From positions 62,001 to 126,000 of the forward strand of contig JAILLF010000007.1 of assembly GCA_024693365.1 (NCBI GenBank): a DNA stretch of 64,000 nucleotides, written 5' to 3'. Within the stretch, counting starts at the first letter, position 1; the number at the start of each line of letters is the position of its first letter. The translations under genes and the position numbers were made by a program. This stretch comes from Acetatifactor sp. (lineage in GTDB: Bacteria; Bacillota; Clostridia; Lachnospirales; Lachnospiraceae). Under the pieces are notes generated by a model. That model worked only from the letters and a program-made list of their open reading frames with translations, had not been told where the DNA came from and searched no databases. Shown here piece after piece: positions 25,103-34,468 of this stretch.

Positions 25103-28100
25103 ATGATGGATGACGTGGATAAACGTTCGTATGACAGGAGATTTGTGGAAGAGATGCCTGCCGCGGCCTTTGTTTGCAGGGCACAGGGAGGCAGGGAGCT
25201 TCTCTATGCCAATCAGAACATGATACGATTGTATGAATGCGAAACATACGAGGAATTCATGGAATTTGTGGGCGGTTGTTTTGACGGCATGGTAAGCTCT
25301 GCGCAATTTAAGAGCATGCTCAAGGAACTGGAACTGCAGATCCGTGAGAAGGGTCAGAATACGGGACGTCTGTTTTATCACGTTACGACAAAGAAGGGAA
25401 ACGTTTATCTTGCGGAGGAGCATTGGTTATTAAAGGAAGATCCCGTGGAAGGACAGATTGTTTACGGATTTGTGATCTCGCGGGAATATGACCTGGGTGG
25501 TGCGGATTATGATCCGATCACGGGCCTTTACGGAAAAATGAGATTCCAGGGATATGCCATGGACTTCAACCGTGAGATGATCGGCAAAACCTCGGAAGAG
25601 TACGTGATTTCCTATCTCAACCTGATCAATTTTAAGCTGCTCAACGTCAACAAGGGCATTGCGGAAGGTGATGATTGCCTGACGGCCGTGGCAGACGCGT
25701 TAGGTCACGTGTTTGAGGATGCTTTCCTTGCAAGGCTTTCCGATGACCATTTTGGCATTGTTGATAAGCGGGAAGGTCACGTCGAGAGGCTTGAGCGCTT
25801 TGGAAATTATTTTAAAGAAAGATACGGAGACCGTTTTGGCGTTGTGGGGAAATGGGGCGTCTATCCCTTTGTGCCCAATAAGGATTTCGATATTGAGAAG
25901 GCCTTGTCTTACGCGAAGATCGCGTGCGATTACATCAAATACCATTCTGGCGTGACTTGGACAATTTACTCGGAAACGCTTGCGCAGAAGAGAAACACGG
26001 CAGAGCATTTGTCAAGAACCTTTGAGGAAGCGTTGGAAAAGGGCTGGATTAAGGTTTATTATCAGCCCGTGATCCGTTCGATCACGAATCAGCTTTGCGG
26101 CGTGGAATCACTGGTGAGATGGCAGGATCCGCAATTTGGTTTTATCTTTCCGGGCGATTTTATCGGCGTGCTGGAGGAGAGCCGTCAGATCCATAAGCTG
26201 GATTCCTTTGTTGTGGAAGAGGTTTGCCGTACCATGCATGAGCGCGTGCTGAATCATCAGCCAATCGTTCCGGTTTCCGTTAATTTCTCAAGACTGGATT
26301 TTGTTACGTGCGACATGCTTGCGGTGGTTGAGAGCGCCGTAAAGAAATATGACGTGCCAAGGGACTATATTCACGTTGAGATCACGGAGAGCATGATCGT
26401 ATCCGATCAGGAGCTGATGCGGGGTGTGATCAACAGCTTCCGCGCGGCAGGCTACGAGATATGGATGGATGATTTTGGAAGCGGATATTCTTCCCTGACG
26501 GTCCTGAAGGACTATCAGTTTGACATGCTAAAGCTCGACATGAACTTCTTGTCGAACTTTACGGATAAGTCCAAGGACATCATGCGTTCCGCCATCATCA
26601 TGGCAAAGGATCTTGGCATCAAAACCCTTGCTGAGGGCGTTGAGACAAAGGAGCACTTGGATTACTTAAAGAGCATAGGCTGCGAGGAAATCCAAGGCTA
26701 CTATTACGGCAAACCGGAGCCGGCTGAAGTAATGTTTGCGCATCTTGCCGAGAAGAACGTTTCCATCGAACATCGGAAGTGGCGCCATTTTTATGAAGTT
26801 GCCGGCTTTTCCGTAAAGGCAACGGACGTTCCGCTTGAGATCGTGGAGGCAGATGAAAAAGGCTTCAAGACGCTGTTTATGAACAAGGCTTACCGGGAGC
26901 AGGTTTTTGGAGATAACGTGGATTTTACGCTGGAAGAGATCGACAGGCGCATTTATCATACGGCTTCTCCGTTGCAGATAAAGTATCAGGAATTTTTAGA
27001 GCAGATCAAAAGAACGGGAAAGCCTGAGACGTTTTATTATACAAACGGTGACAGTTACATGTGTCTTCGTGCACAGGTTTTGGTGCAAAATGAAGACAGG
27101 TGTGTTTTTAAGGCGTCCCTGTATAACGTGTCGGCGGATCCGGATGCAGACAAGAGAAATCTGTTGGATTCCAAGCTTAGAACGTTGAATCTTTTGTTCC
27201 GCGTGGTTTTGCTGGGTGATCTGAAAAACCATACGCTGATGCCGCTTCTTGGCACTTCGCCTAACATGAAGGAATCTCGTAAGGCAACGGAAAGCGTAGA
27301 GATGGACAATGAGCTCTTTGCGGAACAAAATATTTTCCCGACGGAGAAAAAACGTTATCGCAGCTTCATGGATTTCTCCACGCTTCGGGAGAGAGTGGAA
27401 AAGTCCATGTTTGGATATATTTCCGACGTGTTCCGGATCAAACAGCAGGATGGTGCTTATCGAATGGGAGAGATTTCCCTGATGCTCATTCCCGGCACCA
27501 ACGGACAGGAATTCCTGTACTGCGCGAAGCCATATTTCGACATGCGTGGGAAGGAAAATCGGGATGCGGACGAGCAGTTTGCCGGAGGGAAATTTGCAGG
27601 AAGTCCTTATGGAGACGGGCTATTCCCTGCAAATGAGAAGAGCGCTCTGGAAGATGCGGGCGCGCAGGACAATTACGCCAGACTGATATGGGAAAACATG
27701 CTCTGGGACGCGGGCATAAAGTTTTTCTGGAAGGATACGGAAAGAAGGTATCTCGGCGTGAGCCAGGCCTTTTTGGATTATTTCGGCATTCAGTCCATGG
27801 ATGAAGTTGTCGGGAAAACGGATGAAGAGCTTCGGTGGTTTGTGAACGAGGCACCTGCCAGAAGTGACGACCTGCTGGTACTTCAAAAAGGGGTCCGTAT
27901 CAGCGACAAGCCGCATCAATGCATAGCAAAGGGTGGACTTAGAATCGTTTTGGCCACTAAGATGCCCATTCACAATCGTGGATTGATCGTCGGACTGGTT
28001 GGCTATATTGTTGACAGAGAGATGAAACTGGCGGACCTGCAAATCGGACTGGGGGCCTTGAAAAAGGATCCGGTGACGGGGCTGGACGATGCCCATTCAT

Positions 28101-28516
28101 TTGCGGATGCCCTGATCGATTATGCGGTCCAGTATCATGACAGGGAACGTAATTACGGCGTGATCCTTCTCCGGAATGAGAAGCATGCCAGAATTGTGGA
28201 TACGTACGGGGAACAATTTGCTAATCAGGTGCTTAGCCAGATGGGAAAGGTGATCATAAGCGTTGCGGGACAAAACTGCGTGGTCGCAAGGGTGAAGGGT
28301 TCTATTTTTGCCATATTGACTTCTCTGGGGGAGGATGCTGAGGCTGTCAGATTGAAGGATGAGCTTCAGGGGAAGCTTAGCGGAATGAATTCCGTGGAGG
28401 GAAATCCGATCACGATGCGGATCAATTCAGCCATGAATATCCGCACTTGGGAAGGCGTGACGGATGAAAATATTTATGACAGTGCTCTTCGGGAGGTGCT
28501 GGAAGAAAAAGACTGA
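25103..28516 (+). CDS. Multi-domain EAL protein (putative c-di-GMP phosphodiesterase)
   Basis: 1137 residues, apparently cytoplasmic. Order: PAS-like (about 10-130), degenerate GGDEF (about 140-300, RLSDDHFGIV where GGDEF should be), EAL (about 310-555), PAS-like region, a second PAS (about 880-990, GIKFFWKDTERRYLGVS), and a second degenerate GGDEF (about 1000-1137). The EAL domain keeps the metal and catalytic residues: GVESLVRW, VSVNFSR, HVEITES, DDFGSGYSS, MLKLD, LAEGVET and EIQGYYYGKP. So it should cleave c-di-GMP, with the dead GGDEF domains as regulators. Start ATG 25103 lies 8 bases after GGAGG. Confidence 0.9.
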   Translation: MMDDVDKRSYDRRFVEEMPAAAFVCRAQGGRELLYANQNMIRLYECETYEEFMEFVGGCFDGMVSSAQFKSMLKELELQIREKGQNTGRLFYHVTTKKGNVYLAEEHWLLKEDPVEGQIVYGFVISREYDLGGADYDPITGLYGKMRFQGYAMDFNREMIGKTSEEYVISYLNLINFKLLNVNKGIAEGDDCLTAVADALGHVFEDAFLARLSDDHFGIVDKREGHVERLERFGNYFKERYGDRFGVVGKWGVYPFVPNKDFDIEKALSYAKIACDYIKYHSGVTWTIYSETLAQKRNTAEHLSRTFEEALEKGWIKVYYQPVIRSITNQLCGVESLVRWQDPQFGFIFPGDFIGVLEESRQIHKLDSFVVEEVCRTMHERVLNHQPIVPVSVNFSRLDFVTCDMLAVVESAVKKYDVPRDYIHVEITESMIVSDQELMRGVINSFRAAGYEIWMDDFGSGYSSLTVLKDYQFDMLKLDMNFLSNFTDKSKDIMRSAIIMAKDLGIKTLAEGVETKEHLDYLKSIGCEEIQGYYYGKPEPAEVMFAHLAEKNVSIEHRKWRHFYEVAGFSVKATDVPLEIVEADEKGFKTLFMNKAYREQVFGDNVDFTLEEIDRRIYHTASPLQIKYQEFLEQIKRTGKPETFYYTNGDSYMCLRAQVLVQNEDRCVFKASLYNVSADPDADKRNLLDSKLRTLNLLFRVVLLGDLKNHTLMPLLGTSPNMKESRKATESVEMDNELFAEQNIFPTEKKRYRSFMDFSTLRERVEKSMFGYISDVFRIKQQDGAYRMGEISLMLIPGTNGQEFLYCAKPYFDMRGKENRDADEQFAGGKFAGSPYGDGLFPANEKSALEDAGAQDNYARLIWENMLWDAGIKFFWKDTERRYLGVSQAFLDYFGIQSMDEVVGKTDEELRWFVNEAPARSDDLLVLQKGVRISDKPHQCIAKGGLRIVLATKMPIHNRGLIVGLVGYIVDREMKLADLQIGLGALKKDPVTGLDDAHSFADALIDYAVQYHDRERNYGVILLRNEKHARIVDTYGEQFANQVLSQMGKVIISVAGQNCVVARVKGSIFAILTSLGEDAEAVRLKDELQGKLSGMNSVEGNPITMRINSAMNIRTWEGVTDENIYDSALREVLEEKD

Positions 28517-28530
28517 CGGAGGAAGGAAAC

Positions 28531-29970
28531 ATGGCGAATCCAATTTTGCCGCTTTGGGAATGCATACCGGACGGAGAACCGAGAGTATTTGGGGAAAGGG
28601 TGTATCTGTATGGATCGCATGACCGCTTTGGATGTGACAAATTTTGTGATTATAAATTAAAGGCGTGGAGCGCGTCCATTCATGACCTGAATCATTGGAC
28701 GTGTCACGGGCATATTTTCCAGACCAGACCGGATACGGATCATCTCTCCAGCGTGCCGCATACGGACCATGAACTGTATGCGCCGGACGTGGTGATAAAG
28801 GATGGAAAGTATTATCTGTATACTTATATTGCGGGGGCTAAGGGGTGCGTCAGCGTGAGCGATCGTCCTGAGGGACCGTTCAAGTTTCTTTCCACCTATG
28901 AGTATGCGTCTGAGGATGCGGGAGATGACGGCGTTTACAATGATCCCGGCGTTCTGGTGGATGATGACGGCAGGGTCTACGTATATTACGGGTTTGAAGG
29001 CTCCAACATGAATGAACTGGATGGAGAGAGCATGTTCAAGGTCATTCCCGGCAGTCTTAAGAAAAGCGTGATCGACGATCGGCAGGGGGTTCCTTCGCCC
29101 AAGCGCTTTTATGAGGCAAGCTCTCCCAGAAAGATTGGAAATACCTATTATCTGATCTATTCGCCCAGAAAGGGTTGCAGGCTGGACTATGCCACTTCTG
29201 ATTCCCCGACCGGACCATTTACTTATCGCGGTTATATTATTGACAACGGCGTGGATTACCCTGGCGGCAATAACCATGGATCCCTTTGTAAGATCGGCGA
29301 TCAGTGGTACGTCTTTTATCATCGCATGACAAATGACACGATGTTCTCCAGGCGCGCCTGCGTTGAAAAGGTGACGATTCTTCCGGACGGCACCATTCCG
29401 CCCGTGGAAATGACGTCCCTGGGCTTTGAAGAATCGCTTTCGCCATATGAGCCCGTGAAGGCGGAGATCGCCTGCGTGCTGAAGGGGGACTGCTTCGTGA
29501 CGGAGAAGGACGTGTTCCGCCGTGTCATCACACGGGTTAAGGACGGATGCGTCATCGGATATAAATATTTTGATTTTGGCGAGGATGATTCCTCGAAGAC
29601 CATGGAGCTGGCGGTCAAGGTCGTTGGCATGGGATGCAAGGGAAAGCTTCACGTTCTGATCGACGGAACTGAGACGGAGGAAAAGGATTGTGCGGAAGCG
29701 AAGCTAACGCCGGATGACGGAAGGTTTGCGGCAGACGGAACGGAGATCGTCGAGTATTCGACGGAGGGCGAAAAGAAGCTTGGAAAAGAGATCGGTGTTG
29801 TGGAAATCGGACTTGGAGATGGGATCTACCGGGCAAGGGTGGAGAACGTGACCGGTCGTCATGCCTTGTATTTCAAGGCTGATTTTGGACTTCCGAAGGA
29901 AGCATGGACAAGCAGCTTCTTCGCGGGAAGGTCAATCTGTGAGTTGGAAGAATTTGTATTCTTGAAATAA
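28531..29970 (+). CDS. Glycoside hydrolase family 43 protein
   Basis: 479 residues, no signal peptide. The five-bladed GH43 propeller fills about residues 1-310, with acidic residues in ELYAPDVVIKDGKYYLYT, NDPGVLVDDDGRVYVYYG and EASSPRKIGNTYYLIYS, and NNHGSL near the end. The rest (about 330-479) is beta-rich and may bind sugar. GH43 enzymes are inverting beta-xylosidases, arabinofuranosidases or galactanases; the exact activity is not readable. It starts 14 bases after the EAL gene and 26 bases before galK, so cytoplasmic use of imported oligosaccharides is likely. Confidence 0.88.
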   Translation: MANPILPLWECIPDGEPRVFGERVYLYGSHDRFGCDKFCDYKLKAWSASIHDLNHWTCHGHIFQTRPDTDHLSSVPHTDHELYAPDVVIKDGKYYLYTYIAGAKGCVSVSDRPEGPFKFLSTYEYASEDAGDDGVYNDPGVLVDDDGRVYVYYGFEGSNMNELDGESMFKVIPGSLKKSVIDDRQGVPSPKRFYEASSPRKIGNTYYLIYSPRKGCRLDYATSDSPTGPFTYRGYIIDNGVDYPGGNNHGSLCKIGDQWYVFYHRMTNDTMFSRRACVEKVTILPDGTIPPVEMTSLGFEESLSPYEPVKAEIACVLKGDCFVTEKDVFRRVITRVKDGCVIGYKYFDFGEDDSSKTMELAVKVVGMGCKGKLHVLIDGTETEEKDCAEAKLTPDDGRFAADGTEIVEYSTEGEKKLGKEIGVVEIGLGDGIYRARVENVTGRHALYFKADFGLPKEAWTSSFFAGRSICELEEFVFLK

Positions 29971-29996
29971 AAATAGGAAGGCAGAGTAACGGACAG

Positions 29997-31169
29997 ATGA
30001 GTTTGATCAAGGAGCAGGTACTGCAGAAGTTTCAAGAGATTTTTGGCGCAGAGGAAGGAGCGAAGGCATATTTTGCGCCCGGACGCGTAAACTTGATTGG
30101 GGAGCATACGGATTATAACGGCGGTCACGTCTTTCCGTGTGCCTTGACCATTGGCACTTATGGCGTGGCCAGAAAGCGGGAGGATGACAGGCTTCGCTTT
30201 TATTCCATGAATTTCGGGGAGTTGGGCGTGATCGAATCTTCCCTGGAGGAATTCATTCCCGGCGGGGACAAGAACTGGACGGCTTATCCCAAGGGGGTAA
30301 TGTGGGCCTTTGAGCAGAAGGGCATGAAGATTCCGTCGGGCCTGGACCTGCTATTGTTTGGCAACATCCCCAACGGTTCCGGGCTTTCTTCCTCGGCATC
30401 CGTTGAAGTACTCACGGGTGCGATCCTGCGCGATTTGTTTGGATTTGAAGTGACCAATCAGGATTTGGCGCTGATCGGCCAGTTCTCGGAGAATAAATAT
30501 AATCTGGTGAACTGCGGCATCATGGATCAGTTCGCCATTGCCATGGGAAAGAAGGATAATGCCATTTTCCTCGACACGGCGGATCTTAGCTTTGAATACG
30601 CGCCGATCAAGCTGGAGGGAGCAAAGATCGTGATCTCCTGCAGCAATAAAAAGCGCGGACTCGGGGATTCCAAGTATAACGAAAGAAGAAGCGAGTGTGA
30701 GACGGCGCTGGCGGAGCTGCAAAAAGTCGTTCAGATTAAGAGCCTTGGAGAGTTAAGCGAAGCTCAGTTTGAGGAATACAAGGATGCCATTCGGGATGAG
30801 GTGCGCAGGAAGCGGGCAAAGCATGCCGTCTATGAGAATCAAAGAACCCTGAAAGCAGTCGCGGCGCTGAAGGCAGGTAATCTGGCAGAATTTGGTGAGC
30901 TGATGAACGCCTCCCACGTATCCCTGCGGGATGATTATGAAGTGACGGGAATCGAGCTGGATACTCTTGCGGAAGAGGCGTGGAAGGTTCCCGGCGTTAT
31001 CGGCTCCCGAATGACGGGTGCCGGTTTTGGAGGCTGCAGCGTCAGCATTGTAAAGGATGAGGCCGTGGATGCCTTTATTCAGAACGTTGGTGAGGCATAT
31101 AAGAAAAAAATTGGTTATGCAGCCGATTTCTACGTGGTGGAGATTGGGGACGGTCCCAGGATACTGTAA
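29997..31169 (+). CDS. galK: Galactokinase
   Basis: 390 residues, GHMP kinase family. It phosphorylates galactose at C1, the entry step of the Leloir pathway. Signatures are GRVNLIGEHTDYNGGH (galactose recognition), NGSGLSSSASVEV (ATP loop), the catalytic Asp region GIMDQFAIAMG and the C-terminal GSRMTGAGFGGCSVSIV. The length is normal. galT and galE are not in this window. It lies 26 bases after GH43, so galactose may come from the same oligosaccharide. GGAAGG lies before ATG. Confidence 0.96.
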   Translation: MSLIKEQVLQKFQEIFGAEEGAKAYFAPGRVNLIGEHTDYNGGHVFPCALTIGTYGVARKREDDRLRFYSMNFGELGVIESSLEEFIPGGDKNWTAYPKGVMWAFEQKGMKIPSGLDLLLFGNIPNGSGLSSSASVEVLTGAILRDLFGFEVTNQDLALIGQFSENKYNLVNCGIMDQFAIAMGKKDNAIFLDTADLSFEYAPIKLEGAKIVISCSNKKRGLGDSKYNERRSECETALAELQKVVQIKSLGELSEAQFEEYKDAIRDEVRRKRAKHAVYENQRTLKAVAALKAGNLAEFGELMNASHVSLRDDYEVTGIELDTLAEEAWKVPGVIGSRMTGAGFGGCSVSIVKDEAVDAFIQNVGEAYKKKIGYAADFYVVEIGDGPRIL

Positions 31170-31198
31170 GGAAAGCATAAGATCCAGGGAAGTTTTAC

Positions 31199-31227
31199 TT
31201 GTCAAATCTAAGGAATTCGGCTATAAT
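31199..31227 (+). promoter_or_regulatory. SigmaA-type promoter for the small membrane protein and VanW gene
   Basis: TTGTCA, 17-base spacer, perfect TATAAT, 75 bases before ATG 31302. Confidence 0.7.
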
Positions 31228-31301
31228 ATCTGTTCAGAAATACGTAGGCGTTGGACAAAAGACGCAAGGATTGTTTGCAGATCCTTGGAAAAGGAGTAAA
31301 G

Positions 31302-31406
31302 ATGATCAATTTCAATAGCAGAAAAACGAAGAAGACTATCGCGTCAATCATCGTGATCCTTCTTGTGATCGCCATGGTTGTTCCGCTGATTTTATCTTTT
31401 GTATGA
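31302..31406 (+). CDS. Small single-pass membrane protein (34 residues)
   Basis: A very short gene with a strong ribosome site (AAAAGGAG before ATG) and its own promoter. Residues 1-11 are polar and basic (MINFNSRKTKK), and 12-34 form one hydrophobic helix, so the N-terminus should stay inside. I do not recognise a family. It ends 49 bases before the VanW-type gene on the same transcript, so it may be a small envelope-linked partner of that protein. Confidence 0.6.
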   Translation: MINFNSRKTKKTIASIIVILLVIAMVVPLILSFV

Positions 31407-31455
31407 CGGACGTATTGTAAGACGTTCGTTGCGGAATGGAAGTAAGAGGCAGGAA

Positions 31456-32892
31456 ATGAAAAAGTTTTTTAGGTGGGGCGCCTTGATTTGTGGCGTTGCC
31501 ATGACGTTATGCATGGGAAACGTTTCCCGTGCGTCAGCCCTTACCATACCTGAAGGCATTTATGTCGGGCAGGATTCTCTTGCGGGAATGACGCAGGAGG
31601 AAGCGGATGCCATGATCCGGGAGAAGGTTTCCCAAATGGGTAACGGCAGGGTGACGCTGGTTGCGGCCGGCGGTCATGAGATTACGGTGACGGCAGACGC
31701 ACTCGGCATTTCCTGGGCAAATCCGGAATTTGTTCACGAAGCGGCTGCGCTCGGCACGGAAGGTAACGTGATCCAGCGGTATAAGACGATCAAGGACCTT
31801 CAATTTGAGAATAAAGTATATGAGGTTCAGCTGGATTTTGACATAAACGCCATCAACGAGCTGTTGGTCAGTGAGTGCGCAAAATATGATCAAAAGCCGG
31901 TTGATGCCACGCTTTCCAAGGTTGGCGATGAATTTCAGATCACGGTGGGCCAGGTTGGATATGAACTGGACGTGGAGTCGTCCATTGACGTGGTTTATGA
32001 TTATCTGGAAAACTCGTGGGACGGTAAGGATTGCCGGATCACGCTGAACGTGGCGGAGGAGCATCCCCGCGGTACGGCTGCCCAGCTTTCGGAAGTGCGT
32101 GACTTGCTTGGCAGTTTTACCACGAGCTATAAGACTTCCAATGCGAACCGCAGCGGAAACGTGGCAAATGGTTGCAGTAAGATCAATGGAACCTTGCTCT
32201 ATCCGGGAGACGTATTCTCGGCAACCGATACGGTTTCGCCCTTCACGACTGCAAACGGCTATGCCTTGGCGGGAGCTTATCTGAACGGCAGGGTGGTTGA
32301 CAGCATGGGCGGAGGCATCTGTCAGGTGTCCAGTACGCTGTATAATGCAGTACTCCTTTCCGAACTGGAAGTGATCGAGAGAAATCCGCACTCCATGAGC
32401 GTAACCTATGTCGACCTGTCGGCGGATGCGGCCATTGCTGAGGGAGCAGGAAAGGATTTTAAGTTTGTAAATAACCTTGATTATCCCATTTACGTTGAGG
32501 GAATCACAAAGGATAAAAAGATTACGTTTAACATATATGGCAAGGAAGTCCGCCCGGAAAACCGGAAGGTACGTTATGAGAGCGAGATGCTTGAAAAGAT
32601 TGAACCGACGGTTGACCTGATCACGGCAGACGCTTCAAAGCCGCTTGGCTACGTGTCATCGGAAGCGGCACATATCGGATACAGGGCACGGCTTTGGAAG
32701 ATCGTGACGGTGGACGGCAAGGAAGTGAGCCGGGAGATTGTCAACAACAGCAAATATACGGTGTCGCCGAGAAGGGCCGTGGTGGGAGTCGCGACAGATT
32801 CCGCATACAAGTATGAGGAGATCATGGCGGCCATTGGCACCTATGACTTAGAGCACGTGAAGGTCGTGATCGGACTTTTGCAGGCACAATAG
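31456..32892 (+). CDS. VanW family envelope protein with YoaR-like domain
   Basis: 478 residues. The N-terminal signal segment (GALICGVAMTLCMGNVSRAS) sends it outside. A peptidoglycan-binding-like (YoaR) domain starts about residue 30, followed by the VanW domain (about 220-360: NRSGNVANGCSKINGTLLYP, DSMGGGICQVSSTLYNAVL, RNPHSMSVTYVD). The C-terminal stretch KIVTVDGKEVSREIVNNSKY resembles a G5-like module. VanW domains occur in some vancomycin clusters but most are chromosomal wall proteins of unknown role; this one has no van genes near it. ATG 31456 follows GAGGCAGGAA. Confidence 0.88.
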   Translation: MKKFFRWGALICGVAMTLCMGNVSRASALTIPEGIYVGQDSLAGMTQEEADAMIREKVSQMGNGRVTLVAAGGHEITVTADALGISWANPEFVHEAAALGTEGNVIQRYKTIKDLQFENKVYEVQLDFDINAINELLVSECAKYDQKPVDATLSKVGDEFQITVGQVGYELDVESSIDVVYDYLENSWDGKDCRITLNVAEEHPRGTAAQLSEVRDLLGSFTTSYKTSNANRSGNVANGCSKINGTLLYPGDVFSATDTVSPFTTANGYALAGAYLNGRVVDSMGGGICQVSSTLYNAVLLSELEVIERNPHSMSVTYVDLSADAAIAEGAGKDFKFVNNLDYPIYVEGITKDKKITFNIYGKEVRPENRKVRYESEMLEKIEPTVDLITADASKPLGYVSSEAAHIGYRARLWKIVTVDGKEVSREIVNNSKYTVSPRRAVVGVATDSAYKYEEIMAAIGTYDLEHVKVVIGLLQAQ

Positions 32893-32933
32893 AGAGAGGG
32901 ATCGGGTAATACCTGATGACGGGATGGTAAGGC

Positions 32934-33971
32934 ATGAGAACTGGAAAGCTTCCGGAGAGTGCACTAAAGCGCTCCGTGTTGAAACAAGTTCATACGGGGA
33001 ATCATAGGATCAGCCATCCGTTCACGGGCAAGATTTTAGAAAATACAAAAGGCGCAGCCATAGGGTCGGACTGCGCTTTTTTTGCGGCTTCCAGCGGACA
33101 AATTCTGGCATGGTGTGCCCAGGAGGCTGCAGTCGCGGGCAAGGCAGGTGCGGAGGAAGCGGCTGCCTTGGTACAAAAATGTGCCAATAATCTGGCAGCG
33201 GCCGGTGCGAGACCCGCATCTGCCCAAATATCGATCATGCTTCCGGAGGAATGCGAGGAAGCAGTCATAAAGGAATTGATGACGGCACTGACGGAGGCCT
33301 GTGTCTCCTTGGGAATGGAAATTGCGGGAGGTGACACGAACGTCACCTTTGCCGTGGCGGTTCCGATCATCACCGTGACGGCCATAGGAATTACCAACGC
33401 GGAAGACATGCACGACCTTAGCATGGCAAAGGCAGGACAGGATCTGATCCTGACAAAATGGATCGGGCTGGAAGGAACGGCAATCCTGGCAAAGACTTAT
33501 CGGGAAAAGCTCCTGAAAAGATATCCGGCCTTTCTTGTGGAGGAGGCGGCAAGCTTTGGAAAATGTCTTTCCGTTGCCGAAGAGGCAAAGGTCGCAGGAG
33601 AAAACGGAGCAATGGCCATGCACGACCTATCTCAGGGCGGCGTTTTTGGCGCTCTTTGGGAGCTCGCCGAAGGGGCTGGGTTAGGCCTTGAGGTAGACCT
33701 AAAGAAGATCCCCATTCGCCAGGAAACGGTGGAGGTTTGTGAGGTTTGCGGCGTTAATCCCTATGAGATGCCAAGCGGCGGAAGCCTTCTTGTGACGGCT
33801 GATGACGGAGAGGCAATCGTAAAGGCGCTGGAGCTTTCAGGAATTCCTGCCGCGGTGATTGGGAAACTAACGGACAAGCAGGACAGGATCCTCCGAAAGG
33901 AAGAGGAAATCAGATTTCTGGACAAACCCAAGGGAATGAATCCCATTATTCAAATAAAAGGAGAGAATTAA
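32934..33971 (+). CDS. AIR synthase-related (PurM-like) protein
   Basis: 345 residues of the PurM/HypE/ThiL/SelD fold. The N-terminal half has the Asp-rich ATP/metal site (IGSDCAFFAASSG, EIAGGDTNVTF) and the C-terminal half the Gly-rich part (AMAMHDLSQGGVFGALWELA, NPYEMPSGGSLLVTA). It is too far from purM, thiL or hypE for a firm function, and such Clostridia proteins are usually left as AIR synthase-related. It lies 2 bases before an Lrp regulator, in a likely three-gene operon with an aminotransferase. Confidence 0.78.
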   Translation: MRTGKLPESALKRSVLKQVHTGNHRISHPFTGKILENTKGAAIGSDCAFFAASSGQILAWCAQEAAVAGKAGAEEAAALVQKCANNLAAAGARPASAQISIMLPEECEEAVIKELMTALTEACVSLGMEIAGGDTNVTFAVAVPIITVTAIGITNAEDMHDLSMAKAGQDLILTKWIGLEGTAILAKTYREKLLKRYPAFLVEEAASFGKCLSVAEEAKVAGENGAMAMHDLSQGGVFGALWELAEGAGLGLEVDLKKIPIRQETVEVCEVCGVNPYEMPSGGSLLVTADDGEAIVKALELSGIPAAVIGKLTDKQDRILRKEEEIRFLDKPKGMNPIIQIKGEN

Positions 33972-33973
33972 TC

Positions 33974-34468
33974 ATGAATGAAGCATTGAAAGAGGAACTT
34001 TTAAAGCTGATCGAAAGAAACAGCCGCATAGACTTAAAGGAATTGGCAGTGCTTGTCGGCGCCGAGGAAATTGACGTCGTAAATGCCATGGAAGAGATGG
34101 AAAAGGATGGCGTCATCTGTGCGTACCACACGCTGATCAACTGGGAGAAGACCTCCATTGAGAAGGTGACGGCGCTGATCGAGGTTCGCGTGACGCCTCA
34201 GAGAGGTCAGGGCTTTGATTCCATTGCCGAGAGAATTTATAACTATCCTGAGGTGAGAAGCTTGTATCTGTTGTCCGGCGGCTTTGACCTAATGGTCATC
34301 CTTGAGGGAAAGACGCTCCGTGAGGTAAGCTCCTTTGTTTCTGAAAAGCTCGCAACCATGGATACGGTTCTTAGCACCACAACGCACTTTATCCTGAAGA
34401 AATACAAGGATCACGGCACCATAATGACCAACAAAAAAATAGACGAAAGAGAGATGATCACTCCATGA
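33974..34468 (+). CDS. Lrp/AsnC family transcriptional regulator
   Basis: 164 residues. The N-terminal helix-turn-helix (IDLKELAVLVGAEEIDVVNA) is followed by the RAM/ACT-like effector domain (about 65-150: VTALIEVRVTPQRG, SLYLLSGGFDLMVILEG). Proteins of this family respond to amino acids. It overlaps the following aminotransferase gene (ATGA), so it may control that enzyme or sense its substrate. ATG follows AGGAGAGAA. Confidence 0.9.
   Translation: MNEALKEELLKLIERNSRIDLKELAVLVGAEEIDVVNAMEEMEKDGVICAYHTLINWEKTSIEKVTALIEVRVTPQRGQGFDSIAERIYNYPEVRSLYLLSGGFDLMVILEGKTLREVSSFVSEKLATMDTVLSTTTHFILKKYKDHGTIMTNKKIDEREMITP

Noticed and set aside
28657..29652. Long minus-strand open frame (331 codons)
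   Set aside because: Exactly opposite the GH43 gene; no ribosome site or recognisable motif.
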